From: an uncultured Clostridia bacterium
GTDB taxonomy: Bacteria > Bacillota > Clostridia > TANB77 > CAG-508
Length of the DNA stretch: 64,000 nt
Assembly: GCA_934149075.1 (NCBI GenBank)
Contig: CAKPDR010000004.1
Coordinates: 52,093 to 116,092 of the forward strand
Reading direction: 5' to 3'
Part shown: positions 47,091 to 56,560 of the stretch, piece by piece
Layout: each line of letters opens with the position of its first letter
Numbering within the stretch: the stretch's first letter is position 1
The notes under the pieces: model-generated
Seen by the model: only the letters and a program-made list of their open reading frames with translations
Told to the model about the DNA's origin: nothing
The model's database searches: none
Program-made: the position numbers and the translations under genes

Positions 47091-48425
47091 TTATTTGTTT
47101 ATTTTTTTTATTTTTATTTTAGAGTCAAGTCGCATTAATCCTACTGTATCTTTTGTTGATAATACTTCTATTAATAATGCATCGTATTTTCTGTTTAATA
47201 CCTCTAATTCTCCTTTAGCATTAAAGTGTGTACAACTAAATGATAATGTATATTTTCCTGGTGCAACATTTATAACTTGCTTAAATTCAGCTATTACTAT
47301 GTCTCCTTTTTTATATTCTCCTGTTATTACTTTTTCTATAAGTGTATTAGTTCCTGCCATTTCAAGCCCTTTAAAGTCTTTAACTGTCATAGTAAATATC
47401 GGTTCCTTTACATCTTGTTTAAATAAAATTTTTGATTTTAAGACAACTGTTTTATCATTTTCTAATACTGAAATGTAGTTTCCGTTTTCATCAAACATTC
47501 CATAATCTATTACTTGTGCAGCTCCATTTCCATAATCTATTAAATTAGGATTTTCGTTAAAATGTTTTTTCCATTCTTCTCCTATTACTTCTGTATTACT
47601 TTTATAATTTGGATTTTCTTTAAGTATCTGTTTATCTGTTTGTAGTCCTGTCTTGCTTTGTTTTTCATCTAATCCTACAATAATTTTTTTATATTTTTCC
47701 ACTCCTTCTTTTACATCACCATCAAATATTTTTCTTCCAGCATCAATTATTATAGTTCTAGTGCAATTTCTTAAAATGTCAGTAATACTATGTGTTACAA
47801 ATAATATTGTTTTTCCACTCTCTTTAAATTGTTGAAACTTTTTAAAACATTTTAATTGGAATGACATATCTCCTACAGATAATACTTCGTCAACTATTAG
47901 TATATCTGGATTAACATTAATAGCACAAGCAAATGCGAGCCTAGCAAACATTCCTGATGAGTACGTTTTTACTGGTTGATATAAATGCTCTCCAATATCT
48001 GCAAATTCTATAATTTCTTGCTCACGATTTTTTATTTCTTCATTAGTTAATCCCATAACCTGTCCATGTTGATAGATATTCTCATAACCTGTTAATTCTT
48101 GGTTAAATGCCGTTCCTAATTCTAGTAATGAACTAATTTTTCCTTTTGATTCAATTGTTCCAGAAGTTGGAGTAACTACTCCTGTGATCATTTTTAATAG
48201 TGTTGATTTTCCAGCTCCATTTTTTCCTAATACCCCTAATACTTCTCCTTTTTTTACTTCTAGATTAAAATCATGCATAGCTTCAAAAATGCCATGTCTT
48301 TCGACTGTTGGAAATAGCGTTTCTATTATTCTGTCTTTCTTTCTTGCAAACATTTTATATCCTTTTGAAAGTCCATCTATTTTCAATACAACTTCTGATG
48401 AGGTTTTGTTTTTTTCATTGTTCAT
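47091..48425 (-). CDS. wzt: Polysaccharide ABC exporter ATPase Wzt with C-terminal glycan-recognition-type domain
   Basis: 444 aa. The nucleotide-binding domain (about 10-245) has Walker A GKNGAGKST, signature YSSGMFARLAFA and Walker B ILIVDEVLSVGD. About 200 C-terminal residues form a beta-rich Wzt_C-like domain with a VLENDKTVVLKSKI...GEYKKGDIVIAEF pattern. In O-antigen systems this domain recognises the capped end of the polymer. It pairs with Wzm at 49445-50239; one GT2 gene lies between. Confidence 0.93.
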   Translation of the reverse strand: MNNEKNKTSSEVVLKIDGLSKGYKMFARKKDRIIETLFPTVERHGIFEAMHDFNLEVKKGEVLGVLGKNGAGKSTLLKMITGVVTPTSGTIESKGKISSLLELGTAFNQELTGYENIYQHGQVMGLTNEEIKNREQEIIEFADIGEHLYQPVKTYSSGMFARLAFACAINVNPDILIVDEVLSVGDMSFQLKCFKKFQQFKESGKTILFVTHSITDILRNCTRTIIIDAGRKIFDGDVKEGVEKYKKIIVGLDEKQSKTGLQTDKQILKENPNYKSNTEVIGEEWKKHFNENPNLIDYGNGAAQVIDYGMFDENGNYISVLENDKTVVLKSKILFKQDVKEPIFTMTVKDFKGLEMAGTNTLIEKVITGEYKKGDIVIAEFKQVINVAPGKYTLSFSCTHFNAKGELEVLNRKYDALLIEVLSTKDTVGLMRLDSKIKIKKINK

Positions 48426-48434
48426 ATTCTTGTT

Positions 48435-49430
48435 TTATCTCCTTTTCAGTATTTTTAATACTCCATACCTAATTTTAAATAATATTTTTCCGAAAAATGG
48501 CATATTCATAATAATAAAATTTTCAATGTAATATATTGGTGTTTCTGTTTTATATAATTCGTGAAATATTTTCCAACCTTTAAAGTTAAAATTTTTCTTA
48601 TCTTTTATATCATTGTAATAATTTAATGCCTTTTCATTTTGTTCTTGTAATTCTTTTGAAAATTTTTCCTTGTTATTTACATATGTTCCAAAAACCCCTA
48701 ATTTTACATTTATAAATAATTCTCTTACTTGCTCTATATTTTTAAATCCATGTGATATTTTGTCTGTTCCAACCTGATTATTTCCATGTTGTCTATATTT
48801 TATATATTTTTCTGGCATATATGCTAATTTTCCGTTCAAAGCTACTACAAGTCCTATCCAATGGTCGTGTATTAAATATTTAGACTCTGTTGGTATTGGT
48901 AATATCTTTTCAATAAATTCTTTTTTTGATAACACTGTACATCCAGTTACACAATTATACAAATAGTTTACTTTATAACTATTTATGTATTTGTTTATTT
49001 TTCTATTTAACAACATAAAATCTCCAAATGAAGGATACATTGTTTTTAAATCTTGATCAACCACTTCTAAGTCTCCAAATACTAAATCTGCATTCTCTTT
49101 TTTTAATGTTTCAATTGATTTTTCAACTTTCATTGGTAGCCATACATCATCTTGATCTGCCAACATATAATAATTACTTTTTACTTTTTTCAAAAGAAAT
49201 TCTATTCCCTTTACTACTCCAATATTTTCTTTTTGCAAATATAATTCTATTCTTTCATCTTTTCCCCTATATTCCTCTAATATTTTAGGTGTCGAATCTT
49301 TTGAACAATCATCTGAAATTATTAATCTTATATTTTTATATGTTTGATTTAATATACTATCTAATTGCTCTTTTAAATATTTCTCTCCATTATATGTTGG
49401 AAGTAATATATCTATAGTATCAGCATTCAT
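48435..49430 (-). CDS. GT2 glycosyltransferase (rhamnosyltransferase-like)
   Basis: 331 aa. DILLPTYNGEKYLKEQLDSIL, IISDDCSKDST and MLADQDDVWLP are typical of dTDP-rhamnose-type GT2 enzymes, followed by a C-terminal helical region. It sits between wzm and wzt in the same operon, with gaps of about 10-15 bases. GAGGAAA precedes the start. Confidence 0.9.
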   Translation of the reverse strand: MNADTIDILLPTYNGEKYLKEQLDSILNQTYKNIRLIISDDCSKDSTPKILEEYRGKDERIELYLQKENIGVVKGIEFLLKKVKSNYYMLADQDDVWLPMKVEKSIETLKKENADLVFGDLEVVDQDLKTMYPSFGDFMLLNRKINKYINSYKVNYLYNCVTGCTVLSKKEFIEKILPIPTESKYLIHDHWIGLVVALNGKLAYMPEKYIKYRQHGNNQVGTDKISHGFKNIEQVRELFINVKLGVFGTYVNNKEKFSKELQEQNEKALNYYNDIKDKKNFNFKGWKIFHELYKTETPIYYIENFIIMNMPFFGKILFKIRYGVLKILKRR

Positions 49431-49444
49431 TTTATTTCCTCACT

Positions 49445-50239
49445 TTATAGCACATCTGCAAAATCTTTTTTGCTCTTTTTGAATATATAATTTCCCCATA
49501 CAAATATTATTATGGTTAAAATCCAAAATATAACTGTATAAATTCCATGTCCACCTATTACTATATTACTTGTTCCCATAAAGCATTCTCTAAATCCTGT
49601 AACTAAGTACGTAAATGGCAAACATTTCATAACTCTTGATATTGTATGATGTTCTGCTATCATACTTAAATCCCAAACTACTGGTGTAAGCCACATTCCT
49701 ATTTGCATAACAATCCCTAGCAAATTTGAAAAGTCTGGCACTAATGTTGCTACAGCTGATGTAAATCTAGTAATAGCAATTAAGAATATATATACTGAAA
49801 AAATCATATATAGCAATTGAACAATATTAGGAATAAATTTAAACATAATACATACTACTGTTGCTATTACCATTAAAAATAATGCTACAAATGCATTTGC
49901 AAATAATGATATTATCGGTATTATATCAACTGGGAAAACAACTTTTTTTACTAGATAACTATATCCTCTTATTGAATTACTTGCACCTACTATTCCATCA
50001 TTTATTGTCATCCACATTGCCATTCCAGGCATAAACCAAACTACATATGGTGCTCCTTCTGGTCCTGTTTGTTTAAATATATATTGAAATACTATTACAT
50101 ACATCATCATAAATATAAATGGTTGTAAAAATCCCCATATACTCCCTAAACTTGTACTAGCAAACCTATTCTTAAAATCATTTTTTCCTAATTGTACTAC
50201 TAATCTTTTATTTTTCCATAAAGTTTTTATAAATTCCAT
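49445..50239 (-). CDS. wzm: Polysaccharide ABC exporter permease Wzm/TagG
   Basis: 264 aa, the usual length. An N-terminal amphipathic segment is followed by six membrane helices; GSIWGFLQPFIFMMMYVIVF and the GIVGASNSI region fit ABC2-type polysaccharide permeases. It forms the membrane channel for a lipid-linked polymer and pairs with Wzt. TGGAGG precedes the start; a near-consensus promoter is at 50291-50319. Confidence 0.93.
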   Translation of the reverse strand: MEFIKTLWKNKRLVVQLGKNDFKNRFASTSLGSIWGFLQPFIFMMMYVIVFQYIFKQTGPEGAPYVVWFMPGMAMWMTINDGIVGASNSIRGYSYLVKKVVFPVDIIPIISLFANAFVALFLMVIATVVCIMFKFIPNIVQLLYMIFSVYIFLIAITRFTSAVATLVPDFSNLLGIVMQIGMWLTPVVWDLSMIAEHHTISRVMKCLPFTYLVTGFRECFMGTSNIVIGGHGIYTVIFWILTIIIFVWGNYIFKKSKKDFADVL

Positions 50240-50290
50240 ATTTCCTCCATTGCTTTATATTTATTTCCATTTTGTTTCATTTTCTTTTGT

Positions 50291-50338
50291 TATTCTACTA
50301 TAAGAGCTATTTAAAGTCAATAATTTAACCTTAAATAG
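50291..50338 (-). promoter_or_regulatory. Promoter of wzm operon overlapping an inverted repeat
   Basis: Minus strand TTGACT (50319-50314), 17-base spacer, TAGAAT (50296-50291). GCTATTTAA (50305-50313), inside the spacer, is the inverse of TTAAATAGC (50330-50338), just upstream of the -35 box. The repeat could be an operator or part of an attenuator for the upstream gene. Confidence 0.6.
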
Positions 50339-50376
50339 CCCAAAATTTCACTTATATATTTTTTCATTTTTAATGA

Positions 50377-51144
50377 TTAAACCTTTTCATATAACAAGTC
50401 AATCACACTTTTCATAATCTCTTTATCATCTAATTGTTTATTTATATTTTCTGTAATGCAAATTATCATTTTTTCTTCGTCTTCAAAATATTCATATGTC
50501 TGATATTCATCCATATCCTCAAATGAATAATCTTGTATCTCTCCTGTGATTTCATCTACTATATAACATTTACTTGATATTGTTATACTATATATTTTAT
50601 CACCATTTATAGCTTTTTCCATTTTTTTATCATAATCATTTTGATTGTTTTTATTGTCTATTTGTAAATATCCATTTTCATCTATACTATATTTTGATAA
50701 TGTTACACTTGATAAATATTTTAAAAACTTAGTTCTATCTTTTTCATAAATCCAAATTCCTTTTTTTCTTGGTTGATTATTATCAAAAACATCATCTAAT
50801 TCTTCTTTGTATGGCATTGAACCTTTTATCATTCCAGCAAATGCAACCTTATATTTTATGCTACCTTTTATTGTTGCAACTTTTATATTATTTTCTCCTT
50901 CTTGTACTTCATATAAGTCATTTTCTCCTTGTTTCCCTGTTTCCTTTATTAATTCTTCTAAATGTTCTTGAGATGTTTCTTCTTTTTCATCACTCCCTTC
51001 TTTTATCTCTTCATTTATTTCTTCTTTTTTTAATATTGTATTTTGATTTTCTTTTGACTTATTTTTTACAAATATCAAACTCAAAACCATTCCAAAAAGT
51101 AATATAATTATTAATATTATTAATACTATTTTTTTATCTTTCAT
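50377..51144 (-). CDS. Uncharacterised membrane-anchored protein
   Basis: 255 aa. One N-terminal membrane helix (about 5-26), a Glu/Lys-rich linker to about 75, then a folded extracytoplasmic domain with no motif I recognise (contains RKKGIWIYEKDRTKFLKYLSS and YIVDEITGEIQDYSF). No ribosome site is visible before ATG 51144. A terminator-like hairpin ends about 11 bases upstream. It lies between the M14 peptidase gene and the wzm operon promoter. Confidence 0.65.
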   Translation of the reverse strand: MKDKKIVLIILIIILLFGMVLSLIFVKNKSKENQNTILKKEEINEEIKEGSDEKEETSQEHLEELIKETGKQGENDLYEVQEGENNIKVATIKGSIKYKVAFAGMIKGSMPYKEELDDVFDNNQPRKKGIWIYEKDRTKFLKYLSSVTLSKYSIDENGYLQIDNKNNQNDYDKKMEKAINGDKIYSITISSKCYIVDEITGEIQDYSFEDMDEYQTYEYFEDEEKMIICITENINKQLDDKEIMKSVIDLLYEKV

Positions 51145-51154
51145 ATTTTATAAT

Positions 51155-51182
51155 AAAAAGGTTACAAAATATAACCTTTTTT
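51155..51182 (-). terminator. Terminator of the ChW-M14 gene
   Basis: On the minus strand, an AAAAGGTTA/TAACCTTTT stem is followed by TTTTTATTAT. It begins about 8 bases past the M14 stop codon. Confidence 0.75.
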
Positions 51183-51189
51183 CCTTTCA

Positions 51190-53592
51190 TTAATTCATAT
51201 TTTTAAGCATGTCTAATGTTGCATTAATATATCTATTTGCAAAGTTTCCATTTACAACTGATTGATGTCCTGTAACCCCTTGGTTTGGTAATTCTATTAA
51301 TGCTGTTTTAGCAGCTCTATTTGTTGAACCCAAATAAGTTCTCCCCCAAGCTATCATATATCCTGTTCCATATCTTCCAACTGATTTTTTGTTGTTTTCT
51401 GGAAATTGTCTGTCATAATATGAACAGATTTCTTCATTTCCTATTAATTGTTGTGTCCATCCATGTAAATCTACTAATAGTGTTTGCCCATTTTGTGATT
51501 TATTTGCCAACATAAAATCTCTTAATGCTTGAGCTTCATATGCTTGAAATCCTGCTGTACCGTTGTAGTTTCGATTAGAAGTAAATCTTGTATACGCATC
51601 TCCTATTTGCCAACATCTATTCATATCAATTCCTTTATTGTTAGGAGCTTGACTATATAGAGTTGTTCTACCTGGTCCATTGTTTGTCCAACCATTTGCC
51701 AAACCATCTTGGTTTACTTCAGGAAACACATATATTGTCCATTTATCAGCTAAATTGTAATCTTTATCATTTAATAATTTATTATAAAATTGATTTGCAA
51801 TATCAACTAATTCATATCCATCTTTACTCCATATATCTTCATATCCATGAATTGCAAAAGTGGCAAAATATACATTTGGTCCATTACCATATTTTAAATA
51901 TTTTAAATCATGTCCACCTTGTCCAGAAACCATAAGTCCTGTCTGTCCATATATTCCTGATTGATATTCTATTTTTGGTCTAATATTTATATCTACATTT
52001 TTTTCTAAAATTAATTCATTATTACTATTATATACTTGAATTTTTAAATTTCCTTGTTGATTTGCTAATCCCTTTAAATCAATCATTGTTTCAAATCCTG
52101 GTAATGGATTCTTTTCTTCACCACCATAACCTTTTATTATTTCAAGTACATCTTTTCTTGCTGTTCTTGTTATTTCAGACTTAATTTCTTGATTATTAAA
52201 TAATATCTTAAGTTTTATATTATCCATATTAGACATTACCCAACCTTTAATTTTTGTATTTTCCGCTCCTGTCTTATTATTAGGTTCATCTAAAAACATT
52301 GTAATTCTATTATGCGCAATTTTAGGAACTATTCTTATTGCAATTGTTTCTATTCTTAAACTTCTTGCTTCTGTTCCTGAAATTTCTCCATCGTTAGCCC
52401 AATCTTGCCATCCTACATCCTGTATTTGTGTCCTATATTCAATACTATATTGTTCTGTATTTTCAAGTTCTATCTTTATTGCTTCTACTCTTTTGCTTTG
52501 TGCGATTGTCCCAGCAATATCTCCATCATATTTCCAGTCCTGCCATCCTACATTTTGTACATGAACTCTATATTTAACTTTTACGTTTTCTGGTGCATTT
52601 ATCAAATTTATTTTTAATGCTTCTACCCTTAATGATTTTCCTTCAGTTCCAGCTTTTTCTCCATCTAGCAATTGTCCTTGCCACCCTACATCTTGTACAT
52701 GTGCCGAATATGCAACATGGAATTCTGTATCATATTTTATTTTTGTTGTTATTGTACCTATTATTTTTTTATTCTTGTCTATTGTATCTATTTTTATTGT
52801 GTGTTGACCTGATGTTAATTTCGTAGTGTCTATGTCAAAACTATATTGTGGTGTTGGATTTTGTTCTGCATTCCCATATCCATTTACTCCTTTTATTACA
52901 TCTGGTCTTTCTGCATATGTTATTTCATTTTCGTCAATTGGTGTTTCGTCTAAATATGCTACAACCTTGGTATTTGAGACATCTGCCATCTTCCAACCAC
53001 ATATATTTATTTTGTCATTTTTATAATATGTACTTCCATTTTTTCCTTGATCTATATACATCAACACTTTGGCTTTTTTATCCACTATTTTTATCTCTAT
53101 AGCTTCTAACCTCTTAGATTGTCCTTCTGTTCCTGCAATTTCCCCATCATATTTCCAATCTTGCCATCCTATATCTTGAATATGTACTCTATACATTACA
53201 GAATATTCTTCTGTCTCTTCTAATTTTATTTTTATAGCTTCTAGTCTTTTAGATTGTCCTTCTGTTCCTGCAATTTCTCCATTATTTTTCCATCCTTGCC
53301 ATCCTATATCTTGAATATGGGTTGAATACTTTATTTCCATTGTTTCTGGCATATTATTTATTTTTATCTTTATAGCTTCTAATCTTTTTGATTGTCCTTC
53401 TGTTCCTGCCATCTCTCCATTTTGTCTTTGTCCTTGCCAACCTATATCTTGTACATGCGTTTCATACATGATATTAACATTTTCTTCTGTGGCAGCTTTT
53501 ACATTGTTATTTATATAATTACTTGAAAGTCCCACCATTAGAGTCACTAACATAATTATGAATATTTTAAATAAATTCTTTTTGTATCTCAT
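51190..53592 (-). CDS. ChW-repeat M14-like zinc carboxypeptidase
   Basis: 800 aa. The signal peptide is followed by three ChW repeats, an Ig-like domain, three ChW repeats, a second Ig-like domain (about 425-535) and an M14-type peptidase (about 545-798). Zinc ligands fit HGYED (HxxE) and the His in DLHGW; the catalytic Glu fits ALIELPN. M14 enzymes of this kind often trim peptidoglycan stem peptides, and ChW repeats bind the wall. The first 400 residues match the GH25 protein at 31864-33771. GAGGGAG lies upstream. Confidence 0.88.
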   Translation of the reverse strand: MRYKKNLFKIFIIMLVTLMVGLSSNYINNNVKAATEENVNIMYETHVQDIGWQGQRQNGEMAGTEGQSKRLEAIKIKINNMPETMEIKYSTHIQDIGWQGWKNNGEIAGTEGQSKRLEAIKIKLEETEEYSVMYRVHIQDIGWQDWKYDGEIAGTEGQSKRLEAIEIKIVDKKAKVLMYIDQGKNGSTYYKNDKINICGWKMADVSNTKVVAYLDETPIDENEITYAERPDVIKGVNGYGNAEQNPTPQYSFDIDTTKLTSGQHTIKIDTIDKNKKIIGTITTKIKYDTEFHVAYSAHVQDVGWQGQLLDGEKAGTEGKSLRVEALKINLINAPENVKVKYRVHVQNVGWQDWKYDGDIAGTIAQSKRVEAIKIELENTEQYSIEYRTQIQDVGWQDWANDGEISGTEARSLRIETIAIRIVPKIAHNRITMFLDEPNNKTGAENTKIKGWVMSNMDNIKLKILFNNQEIKSEITRTARKDVLEIIKGYGGEEKNPLPGFETMIDLKGLANQQGNLKIQVYNSNNELILEKNVDINIRPKIEYQSGIYGQTGLMVSGQGGHDLKYLKYGNGPNVYFATFAIHGYEDIWSKDGYELVDIANQFYNKLLNDKDYNLADKWTIYVFPEVNQDGLANGWTNNGPGRTTLYSQAPNNKGIDMNRCWQIGDAYTRFTSNRNYNGTAGFQAYEAQALRDFMLANKSQNGQTLLVDLHGWTQQLIGNEEICSYYDRQFPENNKKSVGRYGTGYMIAWGRTYLGSTNRAAKTALIELPNQGVTGHQSVVNGNFANRYINATLDMLKNMN

Positions 53593-53616
53593 TTTTATAC
53601 TCCCTCAATTTTATTT

Positions 53617-54594
53617 TCATTTTGTAAATCTTATATAGCCCAAAATTGGAAAATGAAAAAGCACACACTCTCTAATCATCTTTTTAGCTTGGTTCTTACC
53701 AGCCAAAATCTTAAAAAATTCATTCAAATTCCAATTTGTTTTAGAAGATTTCAAAATACCATCATAGTACCTCTCTGCTTCATCAATAAACTGTTCATCC
53801 TGTTTTATAGAAACATACTGTTTACACATTTTTATTCCACCTAGATAAGCTCTATCAATTGCGTCTTTCCTATATTCCAAAAAAGACTTATAAGTATTAC
53901 CATGCTCTTGTTTCCATCTATCTAAATTCTGATTTAAACTTCTACCCCCAAAAACATTTAAACCATGTAGTCTATAATCAAAAAGAGGTTCCTCAATATA
54001 ACACATACCTTTTCCTTCATTTGCAATAAAAGCTGCAAGCCAATCATGTGCAATAACACCTTTTTTAAAAGGAATCATTTTATCTTTAACTGATTTTGTA
54101 ATAATTTGTGAACACCCAATTCCAACGCATCTTGAAATGGCCAATTTATTTTTTCCTTTTATTAATGGTACATTTTTATATTTAAAATAATCATCTTGAA
54201 TAACAATTCCATCCTCATCAACTTGTCTACAATTGCAATAAACCATATCAACATTTTCTTCTTTTATTCTATTTAAGCTTTTTTCTACTTTTTCCTTGTA
54301 CCAAATGTCATCATGATCTGAAAACATTATATAATTTGCAGTCGATTGTTGTAGCAAAAATTCAAAGTTTTTATTATACCCTAAATTTTTAGGTTGAATA
54401 TACAATTTTATTCTATTATCTTTTTGCCCATATTCTTTTAGTATTTCAGCTACTTTTTTATCACTAGAATTATCATCACTTATATATATTTTTATATTTT
54501 TATGTGTTTGTCTTAATATGCTATCTATTTGTTTTTTTAAATATTTTTCATTTGTATTATATGTTGTGACCAATATATCAACTAATTCTTCCAT
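53617..54594 (-). CDS. GT2 glycosyltransferase
   Basis: 325 aa. DILVTTYNTNEKYLKKQIDSIL, YISDDNSSDKK and MFSDHDDIWYK, with a helical C-terminal region, resembling rhamnosyltransferases. It is the most upstream glycosyltransferase gene of the cluster, 24 bases before the M14 gene. GAAAGGA precedes the start. A 55-base gap to recO shows no clear terminator. Confidence 0.9.
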   Translation of the reverse strand: MEELVDILVTTYNTNEKYLKKQIDSILRQTHKNIKIYISDDNSSDKKVAEILKEYGQKDNRIKLYIQPKNLGYNKNFEFLLQQSTANYIMFSDHDDIWYKEKVEKSLNRIKEENVDMVYCNCRQVDEDGIVIQDDYFKYKNVPLIKGKNKLAISRCVGIGCSQIITKSVKDKMIPFKKGVIAHDWLAAFIANEGKGMCYIEEPLFDYRLHGLNVFGGRSLNQNLDRWKQEHGNTYKSFLEYRKDAIDRAYLGGIKMCKQYVSIKQDEQFIDEAERYYDGILKSSKTNWNLNEFFKILAGKNQAKKMIRECVLFHFPILGYIRFTK

Positions 54595-54649
54595 ATAATA
54601 TTCCTTTCAATCGTGCAAGAACCAATGCCTACTATTGTCGCACTGTTTC

Positions 54650-55360
54650 CTAGTACTGTTTCTCTAATTTTTCATTAAAGTACAATTTTGCTATCAATTT
54701 TAATTCATTTAATGATTCATCTTTTAAATTAAATGAATACAATTTTTTTGGTGGCGCCATTGTTATATATTTAATAGCAGTTGCTGTACTCTCATTCATT
54801 TGCAAGCAACTTTTATCTTGTCTACCACATGCCTCACATTTAAAGCCATTATCTCTTAAGCTAAAATATTTTAAACTTTCTTTTTCTTTGCAATTTACAC
54901 ATTCTGTAATCCTTGGCGTAAAACCTAAAAAGCACAATAATTTAATTTTGAAAATGCTTATTATTAGCTCAGGATTTTTATCTGTTTCTGATAATGTGTA
55001 TAATGTATTTAAAAATAATTGCAGAATTTTATAGCAATTCTGATTTTCTTCTGTAACATCTCTTATAATTTTTGTAATCTCCACTGCATAATTCAATTTA
55101 TCTAAATCTGTTCTTAGATTGTAAAACACTTCAATTGTTTCACATGAATTTATATTATATGTATTAGCTCCTTTGTACATTAGATATTCCCCAAAACACA
55201 AAAACTGCGTACCTGCAAGTAAGGCGCTTTTTTGTCTTCTAGCGCCTTTTGCAACACATGATATTTTACCTAATCCAGGAGTCAACATTGTTAACATCTT
55301 ATCATAATCACCTAAATTATTTTCAGATATTATTATACCACTCATTTTTATTGTTCCCAT
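54650..55360 (-). CDS. recO: DNA repair protein RecO
   Basis: 236 aa. The N-terminal OB fold has SGIIISENNLGDYDKML and the middle is helical. A four-Cys zinc site is visible as CVNC and CEAC (around residues 151-180). RecO loads RecA with RecR and anneals strands. TGGAGG lies upstream of ATG 55360 inside the yqzL frame; the two genes overlap by 38 bases. Era is encoded upstream, the usual order. Confidence 0.96.
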   Translation of the reverse strand: MGTIKMSGIIISENNLGDYDKMLTMLTPGLGKISCVAKGARRQKSALLAGTQFLCFGEYLMYKGANTYNINSCETIEVFYNLRTDLDKLNYAVEITKIIRDVTEENQNCYKILQLFLNTLYTLSETDKNPELIISIFKIKLLCFLGFTPRITECVNCKEKESLKYFSLRDNGFKCEACGRQDKSCLQMNESTATAIKYITMAPPKKLYSFNLKDESLNELKLIAKLYFNEKLEKQY

Positions 55361-55544
55361 TTTGTTCCTCCATTTGATGCTGAATCTGCTGTATTGTCTC
55401 TCCTACTATTTGCGTTTCGCTTTGATGTATTTGTTCTCCTCCGCTTCCTATTTGACTTTCTATATTTTGTATTTCTTTTAATTCTAAAAATGTATTTATA
55501 TCTCCTGTATTTTTAAATGTATTCCATGCCATTTTTTTAATCAT
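55323..55544 (-). CDS. yqzL: YqzL-like small protein
   Basis: 73 aa. The N-terminal MAWNTFKNTGDINTFLELKE matches the YqzL pattern (WxxFxxTGxxxxYLxxKE) found between era and recO in Bacilli. The 40-residue C-terminal extension is Gln-rich and overlaps recO. The function of YqzL is unknown. AGAGGAAG precedes ATG 55544. Confidence 0.75.
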   Translation of the reverse strand: MIKKMAWNTFKNTGDINTFLELKEIQNIESQIGSGGEQIHQSETQIVGETIQQIQHQMEEQNGNNKNEWYNNI

Positions 55545-55606
55545 AAGCTCACTTCCTCTAATTCTATCTTTTGCAATTCTAGCATAAATTATTCAAACGT
55601 TCCATA

Positions 55607-56509
55607 TTATTGCAATTTGAATTTCTTAACTATTGCTGAATCATCCTGCCAGTCTTCTTTTACTTTAACCCAAGTTTTTAAATTAACTTTTGTTCCAAAA
55701 TTTGCTTCCATATCAATTCTTGCTGCTTGACCTATACGTTTAAGCATTTTTCCTTCTTTACCTATAATTATTCCTTTATGAGAATTTCTAAGGCAATAAA
55801 TTGTTGCTTCAATATCATATAAATCTTCACCTTTTTGATTTTTTCTAAACTTCATTTTTTCAACTTCAACATAGATTCCATGCGGAACTTCATCTTGTAA
55901 AAATGTAAGAGCCTTTTCTCTAATCGTTTCTTCAGCAAGCTGTCTTAAAGTTTGGTCTGTATATTCTTCTATATCATAATATGCAGGACCAGGTTTTAGG
56001 TTCTTTTCTATTTCATCTAAAATAATATCTTTATATTTTTCTTTTAAAGAAGATATAGGAATAACGGCCTCAAAATTATATTCTTTTTGATATATATCAA
56101 TTAAATGAAGCAATTTTTCTCTTTTAACTAAATCAATTTTATTTACAATTAATATAGCTTTTTTATGAGATTCTTTTATTTTTTCGAGGATCCTCATATC
56201 TCCTCTGCCAATATCTTCACTTGTAGCTTCTATCACAAATAAAATCAAATCGATTTCATTTATAACCCCAAATGAAGTTTCCACCATTGTTTCATTTAAT
56301 TTAGTTTTAGGTTTATGAATTCCTGGTGTATCTATAAATATAATTTGTGAATTTTCTCTATTAACAATTCCTTTAATAGCTGTTCTTGTTGTTTGAACTT
56401 TATTTGCTGTTGCTGCAACCTTTTCTCCTACTAACATATTTAATAATGTTGATTTTCCTACATTTGTTCTTCCTAGCATCGCAACAAATCCTGACTTAAA
56501 TTCTGCCAT
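55607..56509 (-). CDS. era: GTPase Era
   Basis: 300 aa from ATG 56509 with AAAGGA upstream; the longer frame to 56548 reads the hairpin repeat. It has G1 GRTNVGKST, G3 DTPG, G4 NKID and a C-terminal KH domain with GIIIGKEGKMLKRIG. Era binds 16S rRNA near its 3' end and assists 30S assembly. yqzL and recO follow; a large unknown gene precedes. Confidence 0.97.
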   Translation of the reverse strand: MAEFKSGFVAMLGRTNVGKSTLLNMLVGEKVAATANKVQTTRTAIKGIVNRENSQIIFIDTPGIHKPKTKLNETMVETSFGVINEIDLILFVIEATSEDIGRGDMRILEKIKESHKKAILIVNKIDLVKREKLLHLIDIYQKEYNFEAVIPISSLKEKYKDIILDEIEKNLKPGPAYYDIEEYTDQTLRQLAEETIREKALTFLQDEVPHGIYVEVEKMKFRKNQKGEDLYDIEATIYCLRNSHKGIIIGKEGKMLKRIGQAARIDMEANFGTKVNLKTWVKVKEDWQDDSAIVKKFKLQ

Positions 56510-56525
56510 TTTGCATTCCTTTCTT

Positions 56526-56556
56526 GGGACATTTTGTACCGGGTACATTTTGTCCC
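56526..56556. repeat. GTACC hairpin repeat before era
   Basis: A 31-base element: GGGAC, ATTT, TGTACC, G, GGTACA, TTTT, GTCCC. The outer and inner stems pair and the middle forms an internal loop. It lies 4 bases from the upstream stop codon (56561) and 17 bases before the era start. Confidence 0.85.
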
Positions 56557-56560
56557 GTTT

